Below are positions 6,090-13,615 of a stretch of 14,034 nt of DNA, piece after piece. Numbering within the stretch: the stretch's first letter is position 1; each line of letters starts with the position of its first letter. A program made the translations under genes and the position numbers. Origin of the DNA: a bacterium (GTDB taxonomy: Bacteria > Thermosulfidibacterota > Thermosulfidibacteria > Thermosulfidibacterales > JALWSI01); assembly GCA_027080315.1 (NCBI GenBank), contig JALWSI010000190.1, positions 1 to 14,034 on the forward strand. Direction: 5' to 3'. A model generated the notes under the pieces. That model searched no databases and had not been told where the DNA came from. It was given only the letters and a program-made list of their open reading frames with translations.

Positions 6090-6977
6090 TCAAGGAAGGG
6101 AGGATGAAAGAGAATCTAATTCTCTCCATCTCTCTCTAACCCATTCCTTCAGGGCCTTTGTCTCTTCTGATCTCATCTTGGAGAATCTCTTTTGTAGTTT
6201 AAGGTACCCTTCCTCTTCTCCAAGGGCCGTAGGGATGTGGGTGATTCTCACCCTCCCCTTCTCTGCCTCCAGTAAGGGAAAGATCCCGGTCTCAACGGCC
6301 AATCTTGCAGCCTGAACCGTCAGGTTTTCCTCCATACCCCATCCCGTGGGACAGGGGGTGAGCAAGAGAAGAAAAGAGAAGCCTTCCTTTGAGGCTTCTT
6401 TTGCCTTTTTGAGCTTCTCCATCATGTCTTGGGGATGGCTTACACAGGCAGTGGCTGCATACTTTATTTTGTGATCAACCATTATCTTAAATAGGTTCTT
6501 CTTTTGCTCCCGCTTCAGAGAAGGGGTGGTGGGTGTCCAGGTGCAGGAAGGAGTTGCAGAGCTTCTCTGGGCTCCTGTGTTCATGTAGGCCTCGTTGTCG
6601 TAGCAGATGTAAAGTATCCGTTCGTTTCTCTCTGCCGCCCCTGATAGTCCGGCAAACCCTATATCGTAGCTGGCTCCATCCCCTGCCCAAACCATAACAG
6701 GGCTCTCTTTATCACCTTTGAGCTCTAAAGCGTGGGCTATACCTGTAGCAAACCCAGCTGAAACAGCAAATGGGGTGTGTATAAAGGGAACCTTCATGGC
6801 TGTGTGGGGATACTTTGAGGCTATCACAGAGCTGCACGAGGCTGGCACCACCATACGGGTTCTCTCCCCAAGCACCTTTAAGGTGAGACGCATGCTCAGG
6901 GCCACCCCACAGCCTGGACAGGCGAAGTGTCCTGAAGAGAGCAACTCTTCTGCCGGTGCGGGGTGTTTCATATCCAT
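6090..6977 (-). CDS. porB: Pyruvate:ferredoxin oxidoreductase, beta subunit (TPP-binding)
   Basis: The TPP-carrying subunit of a multi-subunit 2-oxoacid:ferredoxin oxidoreductase, which makes or splits acetyl-CoA, CO2 and reduced ferredoxin with pyruvate. HFACPGCG (17-24) gives cluster ligands Cys20 and Cys23; Cys48 (PASCSS) and Cys209 (TPCPTGW) complete the expected proximal [4Fe-4S] set. The TPP/Mg motif runs GDGASYDIG (99-107) to YDNEAYMNTG (126-135), and the YMNTGAQRSS stretch is typical of PorB rather than 2-oxoglutarate or branched-chain forms. The 295-aa length is normal. The ATG at 6977 has AAGAGGAG upstream and overlaps the porA stop by 10 nt, so translation is coupled. Substrate assignment to pyruvate is by motif resemblance. 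Confidence 0.9.
   Translation of the reverse strand: MDMKHPAPAEELLSSGHFACPGCGVALSMRLTLKVLGERTRMVVPASCSSVIASKYPHTAMKVPFIHTPFAVSAGFATGIAHALELKGDKESPVMVWAGDGASYDIGFAGLSGAAERNERILYICYDNEAYMNTGAQRSSATPSCTWTPTTPSLKREQKKNLFKIMVDHKIKYAATACVSHPQDMMEKLKKAKEASKEGFSFLLLLTPCPTGWGMEENLTVQAARLAVETGIFPLLEAEKGRVRITHIPTALGEEEGYLKLQKRFSKMRSEETKALKEWVRERWRELDSLSSSLP
6109..6125. other. Perfect hairpin within the porB 3' end, in the cobT/porB convergence zone
   Basis: AGAGAAT / ATTCTCT form a 7-bp stem with a 3-nt loop, 31 nt past the cobT stop and inside the last codons of porB. It is symmetrical, so it is present in both transcripts. It has no flanking T-run on either strand, so it is not a standard terminator. 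It is the only visible 3'-end structure for either operon. Confidence 0.3.
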
Positions 6978-8116
6978 TCTGTGCTCTCCTCTTGGGGGGA
7001 TCTTATGCTGCGGTGGTACACCTCTTCAATGAGGCTGGGAAAGACCTCACGTCCTCCAGTTGATACCACCCATCCCTTAACCAGAGGGGCATCTCCTCTC
7101 AAAGCTGCTCTCACCTCTTCTGACACTATGCCAGAGACACCATACGATACGGCCCTATCAAGCACCATTAAGATCTCAGCATCTCTCACCATCTCTCTCA
7201 ACTCTTCTGATGGGAAGGGCCTTATCAACCTAAGATTTATCAAACCTACCTTCTTTCCCCTACTCCTCAGCTCGTCAACTACCCATCTGGTTGTGCCTGT
7301 TAGATAGCCAGTGGTCACAAAGAGGGTTTTAGCACCCTCAACCTTGTATCCTTCAACAGGTAGATATCCTCTTCCAGTCAAATCCTTCCATTCTTTAAAG
7401 GCTTTTTTCCAGGTTTTTAGGGCCTTTCTATGCTCTTCAAAGAGTATGCCTCGGTATTGGTGGTAGAGGACCGGTTCAAGGGTTGGCCAGAGTGTGAAGG
7501 GATCGTTGTGGTCAAGGGCAAACTTGAAGTTGAAGGTAGGGAGAAACTCCTCAACAACCTCTTTGGGGAACAGCTTTACTGGCTCTGAGGTATGAGAAAC
7601 AAAGAAACCGTCAACACCTATAAGGGTGGGTATGTAGCACTCCTCTGCCACCCGGTACGAGATGGGCACAAGATCCATGGCATCCTGGGCAAAGTTAGCA
7701 AACACCTGCATCCACCCCGTATCCCTTTGTGACAAGATGTCCTGCTGATCGCACCAGAGATTCCACGGGGCTCCTATGGCTCTGTTGGCCACCACCATCA
7801 CTAAGGGCAGCCTTCCCCCTGCGCACCAGTGAAGCATCTCGTGCATAAAGACGAGCCCCTGCGAAGAGGTGGCCGTGAATGAACGTACACCTTGGGCTGT
7901 GGCCCCTGCTATCACAGAGATGGCGCTGAGCTCCGATTCCACCAAGATGTAGTGGGCATCCAGCCTCTTGTTGGCCACAAAGGCAGCTAAGTCTTCAATA
8001 ATGTAGGTCTGGGGCGATATGGGATATGCCGATATCACCTGGGGATTGCAGCATTTGACCCCTTCTGCTACGGCTGAAGCCCCTGTTAAAACTTTTAGGT
8101 TGTCCTTCTCTATCAA
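6968..8116 (-). CDS. porA: Pyruvate:ferredoxin oxidoreductase, alpha subunit
   Basis: The alpha (domains I/II-type) subunit that, with PorB, forms the catalytic core. SAYPISPQTYIIEDLA (29-44) is the conserved substrate/TPP-facing AYPI(T/S)P segment. ESELSAISVIAGA (60-72) and FTATSSQGLVFMHE (80-93) follow, then the PorA-type NLWCDQQDILSQRDTGWMQ (119-137). The C-terminal half has the transketolase-C-like domain (TLFVTTGYLTG..., INLRLIRPFP). Length is 382 aa, as expected. The start overlaps the preceding 92-aa gene by 4 nt (ATGA). The gamma and delta (ferredoxin-like) subunits that normally precede porA are not in this operon, so they must be elsewhere, be replaced, or be absent. Confidence 0.92.
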   Translation of the reverse strand: MIEKDNLKVLTGASAVAEGVKCCNPQVISAYPISPQTYIIEDLAAFVANKRLDAHYILVESELSAISVIAGATAQGVRSFTATSSQGLVFMHEMLHWCAGGRLPLVMVVANRAIGAPWNLWCDQQDILSQRDTGWMQVFANFAQDAMDLVPISYRVAEECYIPTLIGVDGFFVSHTSEPVKLFPKEVVEEFLPTFNFKFALDHNDPFTLWPTLEPVLYHQYRGILFEEHRKALKTWKKAFKEWKDLTGRGYLPVEGYKVEGAKTLFVTTGYLTGTTRWVVDELRSRGKKVGLINLRLIRPFPSEELREMVRDAEILMVLDRAVSYGVSGIVSEEVRAALRGDAPLVKGWVVSTGGREVFPSLIEEVYHRSIRSPQEESTEWI

Positions 8117-8391
8117 TGGACCTCCAGTTCCATTGTTTCCCTGTCAACCTCAACAACCACCTTGCTGAAGAGTCCCCATAGGGCCTTGTCTATCTTATCT
8201 TCTAAAGAGGTTTCTGGATCAAAAGGAACATTTAGAACCTCAAGCACCTCTTCAATTGCCATTCCCTCGTCCACAAACTCCTTGATGGTTATAGTGGTAG
8301 CTTGCTTTATCTCATCTCTGCTCTTCTCTTTGCCTTCAAGTTTGTCCATTGCTCGTCTCAAGATGATGTCTCTCTTTCTCATACCCTTCAT
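8113..8391 (-). CDS. Conserved-looking hypothetical protein, 92 aa
   Basis: I do not recognise this protein. It is soluble, highly charged and probably mostly helical: a basic N-terminus (MKGMRKRDIILRRAM), a K/E-rich helix to about residue 30, then EFVDEGMAIEEVLEVL and a central NVPFDPETSLEDKID turn, ending in a short strand-like VVVEVDRETMELEV. There are no Cys, no signal peptide and no membrane segment. Its ATG overlaps the lolD stop by 4 nt and its own stop overlaps the porA start by 4 nt, so it is certainly expressed with them. Its position, where a small PFOR subunit gene would normally stand, makes an accessory or assembly factor for PorAB conceivable, but the sequence has no [Fe-S] ligands. 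Confidence 0.75.
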   Translation of the reverse strand: MKGMRKRDIILRRAMDKLEGKEKSRDEIKQATTITIKEFVDEGMAIEEVLEVLNVPFDPETSLEDKIDKALWGLFSKVVVEVDRETMELEVH

Positions 8392-9071
8392 ATCTCCTCT
8401 TCAAGGTGGCCATCCACCATCTTAAATCTCCTCTCTGCCATGGCTGCTATCTCTGGATCGTGGGTGACGATCACCATGGTTCGATTTAGCCTCTCTTGCA
8501 GCTCCAACAGCACCCTTAACAGTTCAAGTCCCGCGCTTCTGTCTAAGTTTCCTGTTGGTTCATCTGCAAGAAGCAGATCAGGATCGTTAATCAAGGCCCT
8601 TGCCATGGCCACCCTCTGTTGCTCTCCTCCGGAGAGCTCAGAGGGCCTGTGGTTCAGCCTATGTTCAAGCCCAAATCCTTCAAGAAGCCCTGTTGCCTTT
8701 GTGGCTGCTTCTTCCTTTGGAACACCTGCCATAAGCGCAGGCATCATAACGTTTTCAAGAGCCGAGAATTCAGGCAAGAGATGATGGGCTTGAAAAAGGA
8801 ACCCTATGGTACGATTTCTGGTAGATGCAAGCTCTTTGTGGTTCATTCTTATGGTGTTCTGGCCGTTCAATACGATCTCTCCCTCAGTGGGTTTATCCAA
8901 CAACCCTAAGAGATGTAGCAGAGTTGACTTTCCTGAACCTGAGGGTCCCACAATGGCAATGAACTCGCCTTTTTCAAGGTGGAGGTTTACCCCTTTAAGC
9001 ACCTCAACCGTCTTGTGAGAGTTTGTGTACTGCTTGTGAAGGTTCTTTGCTTCCAAGAGGGGATCACTCAC
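8388..9071 (-). CDS. lolD: LolD/MacB-type ABC transporter ATP-binding protein
   Basis: A 227-aa ATPase of the LolD/MacB class. LolD drives release of outer-membrane lipoproteins from the inner membrane with the LolC/E permease. Walker A GPSGSGKST (42-50), Q-loop Gln94 in FLFQAHHLLPEF, signature LSGGEQQRVAMARAL (146-160), Walker B LLLADEPTGNLD (166-177) and H-loop His204 (VTHD) are all intact. The FQAHHLLPEFSALENV stretch is particularly LolD-like. No permease gene adjoins it: it follows the merR-like gene (overlap 8 nt) and precedes the 92-aa gene (overlap 4 nt). MacB-, FtsE- or other MacB-like ATPases are alternatives because the permease is not visible. Confidence 0.85.
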   Translation of the reverse strand: MSDPLLEAKNLHKQYTNSHKTVEVLKGVNLHLEKGEFIAIVGPSGSGKSTLLHLLGLLDKPTEGEIVLNGQNTIRMNHKELASTRNRTIGFLFQAHHLLPEFSALENVMMPALMAGVPKEEAATKATGLLEGFGLEHRLNHRPSELSGGEQQRVAMARALINDPDLLLADEPTGNLDRSAGLELLRVLLELQERLNRTMVIVTHDPEIAAMAERRFKMVDGHLEEEI

Positions 9072-9384
9072 TCAACACCTCCAGAAGGGCCTCTAACTCT
9101 CCCTTTATCTCTCGTATTAACCTGCTTCTTTTGGGGTTCCCTTCTACTGTCTCTCCTCTCAGATACCTTCTGGCCCCTTCAATGGTGAATCCCCTTTCGT
9201 AAAGGAGTTCCTTTATTAGTAGGATCAACTTCAGGTCTTTATCACTGTAGAGTCTCTGACCCTTTCTCTTTATAGGAGAGAGCTCTTCAAACTCCTTCTC
9301 CCAGAAACGCAGCACAGAAGGGGCAAGCCCTGTGATCTTGCTCACCTCTCCTATCCTTTTGAACCTCTTCTCGTCAGAAAGCAT
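9064..9384 (-). CDS. MerR-family transcriptional regulator
   Basis: A 106-aa protein with an N-terminal MerR winged helix: RIGEVSKITGLAPSVLRFWEKEF (10-32) is the helix-turn-helix and first wing, followed by KGQRLYSDKDLKLILLIKELLYERGFTIEGARRYL (41-75). The C-terminus (about 85-106) is a short helix suited to dimerisation. There is no ligand-binding domain and no Cys, so it is not a metal or thiol sensor of the classical kind. It resembles the small MerR-like proteins common in Deltaproteobacteria-like genomes. It is the first gene of the merR-lolD-92aa-porAB operon and may autoregulate it. The ATG at 9384 has a poor SD; only a distant GGGGG is visible. Confidence 0.85.
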   Translation of the reverse strand: MLSDEKRFKRIGEVSKITGLAPSVLRFWEKEFEELSPIKRKGQRLYSDKDLKLILLIKELLYERGFTIEGARRYLRGETVEGNPKRSRLIREIKGELEALLEVLSE

Positions 9385-9415
9385 GAGTGATAGCTTTTAC
9401 CCCCGTTCTGCTAAT

Positions 9416-9444
9416 TTGACTCTACTCTCCCTAATTCCTATGAT
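9416..9444 (+). promoter_or_regulatory. Sigma-70-type promoter of the rng operon
   Basis: TTGACT (9416-9421), a 17-nt spacer and TATGAT (9439-9444): five of six matches in each box. The transcript would start near 9451, with a leader of about 48 nt before rng. A mirror-image AGTCAA (9451-9456) lies just downstream of the -10. Confidence 0.7.
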
Positions 9445-9498
9445 GGATGTAGTCAATAGAGATTACAGCCAAAGGAATGCTGAGGTAGAAGGAGAATA

Positions 9499-11016
9499 AT
9501 GGGGAATAGGGTTATTGCAAACGCTGATATGAAGGAGACCAGGGTTGCCATTCAAGGAGATTGGGGACTCTGTGAGGTTTACATAGAGCGCAAGGGAGAG
9601 AAGGGTATTGCTGGCAGCATCTATAAGGGCAGGGTGGTTAAGGTGCTGCCTGGGATGGAAGCCGCCTTTGTGGATATAGGTTTAGGAAGGGCAGGATTTC
9701 TCTATGTTACCGACGTATTTGAAGGCTTTGACGACTACAGCGAGCTTCTGGAACACATGGGAGAGGATCCTCTCCATTTGGATGCTACGGCTTCAACTCG
9801 TGATAGGTTTATTGCGGACATCCTTAGAGAAGGCCAAGAGATAATGGTGCAGGTTGCTAAAGAGCCCTTGGGAAGCAAAGGGCCAAGGCTAACCTCCCAT
9901 ATCACCCTTCCCGGCAGGTATCTTGTGCTAATGCCCACAGTGAACCACATAGGCATATCCAGGCGTATAGATAAGAAGGAAGACAGGGCAAGGCTTAAAG
10001 AGATAGTTGAGAGGATTAAACCTCCTTCAATGGGTCTTATTGTTAGGACTGTTAGTGCAGACAAGGGCGAAGATGATCTCATTGAAGATTTAGATTTTCT
10101 CCTACGGCTGTGGGATGGCATAAGAAGGAAGATGGACTCGGTGTCGGCACCGTCGCTGCTCTACAAAGACCTTGATCTTCTTCTTCGGTCGGTTAGAGAC
10201 TTTCTATCTCCAGAGACCACCTCAATGGTTGTTGATGATCCTAAGGAGTACGAGAGGTGCAAAGAGTTTGTGAATGAGGTGCTGCCCCAGCTATCTCATA
10301 AGGTGGAGCTTTACCAGGGTACTGTGCCCATTTTTGAGTACTACGGCATTGAGGACGAGATAAATAAGGCCCTGGGCAGTAAGGTGTGGCTTAAATCAGG
10401 AGGATACATAGTTATTGAAGAGACTGAGGCCCTCACCGCTGTGGATGTGAATACAGGACGCTATGTAGGAGGCAAGAACTTAGAAGAGACCATATTCAAC
10501 ACGAACTTAGAGGCTGCCAGAGAGGTGGCCCACCAGGTTATGCTTAGAAACATAGGGGGCATAATCATCATTGACTTCATTGATATGGAAGAGGAGGAGC
10601 ACAAGCAACAGGTGCTTGAGATGCTGAAGAACTCCTTGAGGAGAGACCGTTATCCGTCTTACGTTCAAGGCTTTTCAGAGCTTGGGCTGGTGCTCATGAC
10701 CAGAAAGAGGGTAAAAGAGAGCTTGGTGAAGACGCTTTCTCAAAACTGCCCTTACTGTTCAGGAAAGGGATACATAAAGTCTCCTTTAACGGTTTGCTAT
10801 GAGGTCTTTAGAGACGTCCGAAAAAAGGTTTCCCTTTCTCCAGGTAGAGCCAACAGAAAGGTGTTGATTGAGGTGCATCCTGATGTTGCCAAGGTTATGG
10901 TTGAAGAAGAGGGGGACTCTTTGGACCTCTTAGAGTCTCTGCTCAAGGTTAAGATCCTTGTGAGAGAGTCTCCCAATCTCCATCAAGAGCGCTTTGTTGT
11001 ACGCTGTATCCAGTAG
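9499..11016 (+). CDS. rng: Ribonuclease G (RNase E/G family)
   Basis: A single-strand-specific endoribonuclease for 5'-end maturation of 16S rRNA and mRNA decay. The 505-aa length matches RNase G rather than full RNase E, with no long degradosome scaffold. An S1 RNA-binding domain lies at about 36-130 (GSIYKGRVVKVLPGMEAAFVDIG). The 5'-sensor/RNase-H-like region follows. The catalytic core has Asp316 (TAVDVNTG) and Asp359 (IIIIDFIDM), the two Mg-binding aspartates. The Zn-link CPYC lies at 417-420 followed by SGKGYI, with a C-terminal dimerisation region. The SD AGAAGGAG stands 5 nt before the ATG at 9499. It is the first gene of a plus-strand operon, followed after 9 nt by the phosphatase gene. 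Confidence 0.95.
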   Translation: MGNRVIANADMKETRVAIQGDWGLCEVYIERKGEKGIAGSIYKGRVVKVLPGMEAAFVDIGLGRAGFLYVTDVFEGFDDYSELLEHMGEDPLHLDATASTRDRFIADILREGQEIMVQVAKEPLGSKGPRLTSHITLPGRYLVLMPTVNHIGISRRIDKKEDRARLKEIVERIKPPSMGLIVRTVSADKGEDDLIEDLDFLLRLWDGIRRKMDSVSAPSLLYKDLDLLLRSVRDFLSPETTSMVVDDPKEYERCKEFVNEVLPQLSHKVELYQGTVPIFEYYGIEDEINKALGSKVWLKSGGYIVIEETEALTAVDVNTGRYVGGKNLEETIFNTNLEAAREVAHQVMLRNIGGIIIIDFIDMEEEEHKQQVLEMLKNSLRRDRYPSYVQGFSELGLVLMTRKRVKESLVKTLSQNCPYCSGKGYIKSPLTVCYEVFRDVRKKVSLSPGRANRKVLIEVHPDVAKVMVEEEGDSLDLLESLLKVKILVRESPNLHQERFVVRCIQ

Positions 11017-11025
11017 AATTTAACA

Positions 11026-11868
11026 ATGGATGCCAGGAAGCTGCTTCTGCTAAAAGATCAGGTTATGCCTTTTGTAAGGAAGGGAGGAGACCACGCGGCG
11101 GTCAACTTTTCACCTATAGGAGGGGGACGAGAGAGCGCTCTTGCCGTTGAGGAGAAAGGAATTAGTGACTTTGTGACAAGGGTGGATAGGGAGATAGAAG
11201 AGATAGTTGTTTCTGCTTTAGAACGCATAACCCCGGATATTCCCGTTGTGGCTGAAGAAGAGCATTGTTACTGGGGAGAAGGCTCTGTGCCTCCAACCTG
11301 CTGGATTCTGGATCCCTTGGATGGAACCAGGAACTTCATAAGGGGATATAGGAGATTTGCCCTTTCTCTGGGGCTCAGGGTTGAGGGTGAGATGGTAATG
11401 GGATTGATCTATCAGCCCATGACTGGAGACCTATTCTGGGGTGTTAAAGGTGGAGGGGCATGGAATCATGAGAAGCCCCTAAAGGTGTCAGAGGTCAAAG
11501 AGCCGAGTAGATGGACCGTTTCTATAGGTATGCCCTTTAAAGCTGTGGAGTGTTTAGACGGATTCATAACGATTTACCGCCATCTATTCTCACATGGGGT
11601 GGCCATTCGCCATACCGGCTCTGCTGCTCTGGATATGGCCTATACTGCAGCAGGGGTGTTTGACGGAGCAGTGGAACTTGCCATGGCTCCTTGGGATGTG
11701 GCTGCTGGTGTGCTTTTGATTGAAGAGGCTGGAGGATCAACCAGGTTTTTAGAGGATTCTCCCTTCTTGCTCTCCTCTTCTTCTGTAGGGGGAAGCGCAG
11801 TGTTCTTTGAATGGCTAAGCGAGTCGAAAGTTATGAATCCTGTTGCAGATTGCCTTAAGGGGATTTAG
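11026..11868 (+). CDS. Inositol monophosphatase-family phosphatase (IMPase/CysQ/FBPase IV type)
   Basis: A 280-aa Mg-dependent sugar- or nucleotide-phosphatase. Family motifs are in order: KGISDFVTRVDREIE (44-58), the metal ligand pair in VVAEEEH (E77-E78), LDPLDGTRNF (95-104, with the two metal-binding Asp at 96 and 99), and PWDVAAGVLLIEEAGG (222-237) with Asp224. The specific substrate (inositol-1-P, fructose-1,6-bisphosphate, or 3'-phosphoadenosine 5'-phosphate) cannot be fixed from motifs. The ATG at 11026 lacks a recognisable SD, so translation probably depends on ribosomes finishing rng 9 nt upstream; ATG 11065 would remove part of the first helix. Its 3' end lies just upstream of the next gene. 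Confidence 0.88.
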   Translation: MDARKLLLLKDQVMPFVRKGGDHAAVNFSPIGGGRESALAVEEKGISDFVTRVDREIEEIVVSALERITPDIPVVAEEEHCYWGEGSVPPTCWILDPLDGTRNFIRGYRRFALSLGLRVEGEMVMGLIYQPMTGDLFWGVKGGGAWNHEKPLKVSEVKEPSRWTVSIGMPFKAVECLDGFITIYRHLFSHGVAIRHTGSAALDMAYTAAGVFDGAVELAMAPWDVAAGVLLIEEAGGSTRFLEDSPFLLSSSSVGGSAVFFEWLSESKVMNPVADCLKGI

Positions 11869-11911
11869 TATTGAATCTGTTGGGGGAGATTATCTGAAAA
11901 AGGAGCAGGGC

Positions 11912-13024
11912 TTGGAACACGAAGAGATCCAGCTTTGGGAGAGAATAAAAGAAGGCTCTTTATCTGATGCCGATAAGCAACTCGTATTTGACCTGTGCCA
12001 TGAGGTGATAAGCTTTTTCAGCCGCAGCCGTATTGCTCCCACACCAGAGAACTACACCATGTGGTTTCTGGCCTTTGCCTATCTAAGGGAGAAGGGAATA
12101 AGAAGCCCCCAGATTGCTCAGCTCTTTGCTGCTTATGACAAGGTTGTTGAGATGCTTGATGCTGGAGAGACCAAAGAGCAGGTGGCGGTAGAGAGCGTCT
12201 CGTTGAATCTTGGGGACGAGGTGAAGAAGATCTTGAGGGAGTTAAGAAACCTTCTATTTCATATCGCTGAGACAGTTCTTGAGACCCGAGAGCTCTCCAG
12301 GGACGAGAGAAGGCTTCTTAACAGGTTCAGAATTAGGCTGAAGGAGAATGCTCTTGAGAAGAGTGACATAGACAGGCTTGGAGATATCCTGAACCAGATT
12401 GATGTTAAGACCGGGTACACCCTTAAAGAGCTGAACGAAAAGATCAGCTCTATGGAAGAGAAGCTCGCAGGTAAGATAAAGAGCAGCGCTTTGGATCCTG
12501 TCTCTGGAGCTATGAAGCTCAACATATTCAAGATGATACTTCGCAAGCTGTTGAGACGTAAAGAGATCGTTGATGAGCCATTCACGGTTCTAATGGTTGA
12601 CGTTGATAACCTTGCGGCTATCAACGATAAGTACGGCGAAGAGGCAGGTGATCTTTATCTGAAGAGGCTTGTTCGGGTGATCAATAATGAGCTAAGGGGA
12701 AACGACTTTGTGGCTCAATACAGAGGAGGCACCTTTCTGGTGCTTTTAAGAGACGTTTCTATAAAGACCGCCTCTCGAGTTGCCCAGAGGCTTAAAGACA
12801 AAATAGACCACATAAAGATCAGCTATAAAGGGGAAGAGTTCTCTACCACTGTTAGTATGGGCTTTGCAGAGGCTGAGAGAAAGGACACCTTTGAGACCAT
12901 TCTTGAAAAGTGTGAATCAGCCCTTTACCTGGCAAAGTCAGAGGGCAAAAACTGCATTCGCAGTTACATAGATGTTCTTACAAGAGAGGCCGCAGAGAAA
13001 AATTCCCAAAGTCGGTCCTTTTAG
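11912..13024 (+). CDS. Degenerate GGDEF-domain protein (likely c-di-GMP binder, not a cyclase)
   Basis: The start is TTG 11912 because AAGGAG lies 6 nt upstream; earlier in-frame starts (TTG 11843, ATT 11870) overlap or abut the phosphatase gene. The 370-aa product has no membrane segment. Residues 20-80 (VFDLCHEVISFFSR...APTPENYTMWFLAFAYL) resemble the N-terminal helical domain often found in soluble diguanylate cyclases. A charged helical/coiled-coil region (about 100-190) joins it to the GGDEF fold (195-355). The active-site motif is RGGTF (271-275) instead of GG(D/E)EF, and the early substrate motif is weak (SGAMKLNIF). The I-site RxxD survives as RGND (262-265), exactly 5 residues before it. 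Cyclase activity is therefore unlikely; binding of c-di-GMP as an effector is the better inference. The partner is unknown. Confidence 0.82.
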   Translation: MEHEEIQLWERIKEGSLSDADKQLVFDLCHEVISFFSRSRIAPTPENYTMWFLAFAYLREKGIRSPQIAQLFAAYDKVVEMLDAGETKEQVAVESVSLNLGDEVKKILRELRNLLFHIAETVLETRELSRDERRLLNRFRIRLKENALEKSDIDRLGDILNQIDVKTGYTLKELNEKISSMEEKLAGKIKSSALDPVSGAMKLNIFKMILRKLLRRKEIVDEPFTVLMVDVDNLAAINDKYGEEAGDLYLKRLVRVINNELRGNDFVAQYRGGTFLVLLRDVSIKTASRVAQRLKDKIDHIKISYKGEEFSTTVSMGFAEAERKDTFETILEKCESALYLAKSEGKNCIRSYIDVLTREAAEKNSQSRSF

Positions 13025-13074
13025 AGCAAATACGGTGTTGATTTTTGGGGTTTAGAATCAAAAGACCCTGGGTT

Positions 13075-13611
13075 TTAGCGGATTAGGTGGTTTTTTAACA
13101 CAAATCTCCACTTACAGGCTTTCCTTCCGGGATCAGGTGGACAGTGTACGCATTGGGTCTCTATGTCAGGGTTTATGGTTTTGGCAAATCCCCCATACTC
13201 TATCAAACCCACAGGTTTGCACTTATGTAGAGGAAGCCCTTTTAGATCCCTGGTGTCCTGAACCCTGCACTTGAGCATCTCCAATATAAGGGTATCTTGT
13301 TCGTAGTAGAGCCTGTAATCATTCACCAAAGAGTAGGGACGCAGTTGAAGGGCTACTTCAAGATCCTTTAAGCCGTTCTCGCCCGTTATGCCAAAGTATC
13401 TTTTTATGCGCCTCGCCTCTGATACCGTGTATTGTTGCCAAGCCACTGCATCTATTTTCATAGCTGTGTCCCAGCCAAACTCCCCTTCTATTGCCAAAAA
13501 CCAGCATCCATCCAAAGCCAGCCAGTTTTTGGCATGGGCATCAAGAAGCCTTAAAAGCTCCTCGCGACCCATGGTCTTAATAACCTCGCTTTTAATCTCT
13601 GGTTGGTTCAT
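13075..13611 (-). CDS. DUF6125-like Cys-rich protein
   Basis: A 178-aa soluble protein. The N-terminal half contains NWLALDGCWFLAIEGEFGWDTAMKIDAVAW (29-58), the 'wildtype-like' opening of a family annotated DUF6125 in many anaerobes. The second half carries EMLKCRVQDTRDLKGL (111-126), Cys131, and a closing CVHCPPDPGRKACKW (154-168). Cys115, 131, 154, 157 and 166 could form a metal or [Fe-S] site. The enzymatic role is unknown. The ATG at 13611 lies 4 nt after the stop of the upstream GGDEF gene and has a weak AGGA SD inside that gene's end, so the two form an operon. The family assignment is from memory of the pattern and is the less certain part. Confidence 0.72.
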   Translation of the reverse strand: MNQPEIKSEVIKTMGREELLRLLDAHAKNWLALDGCWFLAIEGEFGWDTAMKIDAVAWQQYTVSEARRIKRYFGITGENGLKDLEVALQLRPYSLVNDYRLYYEQDTLILEMLKCRVQDTRDLKGLPLHKCKPVGLIEYGGFAKTINPDIETQCVHCPPDPGRKACKWRFVLKNHLIR

Positions 13612-13615
13612 GGCG

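Noticed and set aside
13048-13075. Weak hairpin (GGGTTT / AGACCC) between the convergent GGDEF and DUF6125-like genes
   Set aside because: Only six pairs including a G-U, a 9-nt loop and no real T-tract on either strand; not strong enough to call a terminator.
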